Of a DNA stretch of 64,000 nucleotides, positions 62,061-64,000 are shown piece by piece. The DNA is taken from NCBI GenBank assembly GCA_034509425.1, contig JAVTVJ010000015.1, positions 620,001-684,000 on the forward strand, written 5' to 3'. The notes under the pieces were generated by a model, which did no database searches, had not been told where the DNA came from, and worked only from the letters and a program-made list of their open reading frames with translations. This DNA comes from Eopsaltria australis. Lineage: Eukaryota; Chordata; Aves; Passeriformes; Petroicidae. Both the position numbers and the translations under genes were made by a program. Position 1 is the stretch's first letter; each line of letters begins with the position of its first letter.

Positions 62061-62154
62061 TGAGTCCTGAAGACATCGTGACAACACTACCGAGTCCTGA
62101 AGACATCGAGACAATGCTACAGGTTCCTGACGACGATCGTGAGCCACGGGGTGG
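62061..62154 (+). repeat. About 30-bp direct repeats and polypurine tract of E
   Basis: GAGTCCTGAAGACATCG occurs at about 62063 and 62093, with a diverged third unit (GGTTCCTGACGACGATCG) at about 62122. CACGGGGTGG, ending at 62154, directly precedes the 3' LTR and matches the tract before the ERV F LTR. Confidence 0.75.
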
Positions 62155-62826
62155 TGTAAGAGTCTGGACGGAAATCCCTTGTCTGCCTTACGACCATCGA
62201 CAGAAGCAGAAGCCGAAAACCCAGAGACCCTAAGAGGGGAAAAGGACTTTTGCACAATGAAGTCCAGCCAGATCTTGATGGGGTGCCTGCCAGGTGCTCA
62301 GGTGTCCTGCAGAGCTGTGCTGTTGAGCTGTGCTGCAGAGGCGTGTTGGTACATGCCCGTGGGAACCGTGTCCGCCCAGCTACCGGGGCGGAAAGAACCG
62401 AACTATATGTCCGGTACAGCTGCACCTGTACTCTAAAACAATGGGCCTTACTCCCCACCTGCTGGCTACTTGCCCCTCGTCTCTGGAGGGATTGCCTCAT
62501 CTCTTGCTTACCTGCCCCCCGCTTTCGAAAAGACTATAAAGAGACTCTCAAAAGGTACCCCTACGAGTACTCCCTACGGACGAGACTAATCCATCGGATC
62601 CGGACAACGAGGATCACGTCGTGCCGTGGGAGCTATTCCCCTCCTTTTCTCTTTCTCTCTTTCTTCTCTCTCTCTCTCCTCTATCGCATAAGCGTGTTGT
62701 TGGCACTCAATAAAGTGCTTTTTGATTTTGATTGAAGCAAAAATACTTGTCCCTGTTTTCTTTTGCACTCTGAGATTCAAAGTAACGAACCATCACGACC
62801 CCCGCTCCTACGAGCGGATCGTGACA
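62155..62826 (+). mobile_element. 3' LTR of provirus E (672 bp)
   Basis: It begins TGTAAGAG and ends GTGACA, followed by TCATG at 62827-62831, the second copy of the target duplication. TATA and AATAAA positions are as in the 5' LTR. Small length differences occur in the CT tract and in poly-T. Confidence 0.94.
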
Positions 62827-62831
62827 TCATG

Positions 62832-63466
62832 CAGTCTAATCTCCTACATAACAGACCAGAATACCTATTGCAGAGCTGCACAAGAGCCCTAGAATCTTCC
62901 TTAGAGCCCATCTTCTAAGAAAATATGTGGTTTGCTTAGGGAACTTAAGTGGTAGATCCTCTTTTTAGTTGCCAGGTAAGGTTAAATATTTTTCTAGAGG
63001 TAAATCCTTTGTCTCAAGAAACTGTACGTTTGCTTTTAGGTTGCTTTTTTTCTGCTTCTAAGCTGGACTATTGTTAAGCTGCTACATCATAAACCAAAAG
63101 AATAAGACTTAATTTCCTATATGCATGCTAATGTTAACAGAAGCTGTTTATCGATAACTTGTTCTTTTAGTCATATTTCACATCTCTAAGGCAAAACCAA
63201 TTGCCTGATGAGCTGCTTGTCAGAACCCCAAGGCTGATGGTTTTGTCTTCATGCACCTTGTGACTTCAGAAGTGCTGTCTCCAGCCCCAGCACAGAGCAA
63301 GTGATTTTTCCCAGTAATCCTGAAAGCACTGGAAGTGTAGGTAAGTCACAGATGTTTTATGTGCTGACTTTTCCATGTCCTGAAAAAGTGACTGCAAACT
63401 AAACCTCTCCTCCACAGGAGTGACACAACTGCCTGTGTCTGAGCACTCTGAGTAGTTCTACCAAGT
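62832..63466. other. Noncoding DNA
   Basis: No gene or repeat recognised. Confidence 0.5.
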
Positions 63467-64000
63467 TGTATTGGGTCTGACTGGGGTAAAGCTCACAGGC
63501 CTTACACTGCTGTACTTTGCTTTGGTAGCTGGTGTTGATAACAGAGCAGTGTTTTGGCTACTGCCAAGCTGTGCTGTCCCTGTGACATTCCTTCCCCCAC
63601 TGAAGGGGACGGGGGGGGGCAAGATCCTGGGAGGGGACACCAGCAGGCCAGCTGACCCCAGTCAGCCAAAGAGATATTCCATACCATATGACATCAGCTC
63701 AGATATATAAGGCAAGGAAGAGAGGAGGAGGGGGAGGCATTCGGGACTTGTCCATGTTTGCCTCCTCGAGCAACCATCACGTGTGCTGGAGCCCTGCTTC
63801 CCAGAAAGTGTCCGGACATCGCTGCTGATGGGAAGTAGAGATTGATTGTTTTCTCTTCTTGCTCTTGCGCGTGCAACTTTCAACTTGCTTGTTCTATTTT
63901 TTCCTCCACTGTAATAAAACTGCCTTTACTCACCCTGATAGTCTTTTTCAATATTATCCTCTCCCCTCTCCCAGTGGGAGGGGGAGTGATAGAGTGACTG
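63467..64000 (+). mobile_element. ERVL-type LTR, cut by window end
   Basis: It starts TGTATTGGGTCTGACTGG. It has the avian ERVL promoter block AAAGAGATATTCCATACCATATGACATCA followed by ATATATAAGG (about 63671-63711) and a poly(A) signal AATAAA at about 63913-63918. The 3' end lies beyond the window, so it may be a solo LTR or the start of a provirus. Confidence 0.75.

Overview
The window looks like nuclear DNA of a bird, most likely a songbird. It has many CR1 LINE fragments with the typical ATTCTATGATTCTATG 3' end, avian class I, II and III endogenous retroviruses (ERVs), and two host genes, TMEM263 (+) and an MTERF2-like locus (-), in the tail-to-tail order known from vertebrates. There is no bacterial-style coding. 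By my own boundaries about 26 kb of 64 kb (around 40%) is ERV or LTR sequence. The true share is probably higher, because some LTR-like blocks were not counted.

Layout. 1-18.7 kb: AT-rich noncoding DNA with three solo LTRs bounded by target-site duplications (5364-5998, 12316-12922, 13265-13892) and CR1 pieces, one of which is split by the first LTR. 19.0-22.3 kb: an LTR-gag-LTR mini-provirus (B) with lysine-tRNA-type primer site and polypurine tract but no pol or env. It abuts an env fragment and 3' LTR of a different ERV (F, to 23.8 kb). 23.8-26.0 kb: an antisense HSP90AA1 processed pseudogene hit by two further solo LTRs only 27 bp apart. 26.4-31.9 kb: degenerate ERVL-type LTRs and CR1. 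32.1-35.5 kb: class II provirus C with LTR, primer site, uninterrupted 715-codon gag, a -1 frameshift signal and the start of pro/dUTPase. C is cut off by provirus D, an almost complete antisense ERVL-like element (35.55-42.67 kb; LTR, gag, pro-RT, RNase H-integrase, LTR). 42.7-53 kb: TMEM263 with two coding exons (116 aa, intact). 54.4-55.6 kb: MTERF2-like sequence carrying two frameshifts and one in-frame stop. 56.8-62.8 kb: provirus E with 5-bp target duplication, nearly identical LTRs, a 703-codon ORF joining a Gag-like head to an RT-connection/RNase H tail, and a broken env. 63.5-64.0 kb: an LTR running off the window.

The host content is small: one intact gene, one decayed neighbour and one retrocopy. 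The rest is layered retroviral insertion and recombination. The most notable items are the E fusion ORF, the preserved gag-pro frameshift module in C, two proviruses whose flanks do not match and which join pieces of other ERVs, and the decay of MTERF2 next to an intact TMEM263. Together these raise the possibility that this is a duplicated copy on a low-recombination chromosome (W or germline-restricted).
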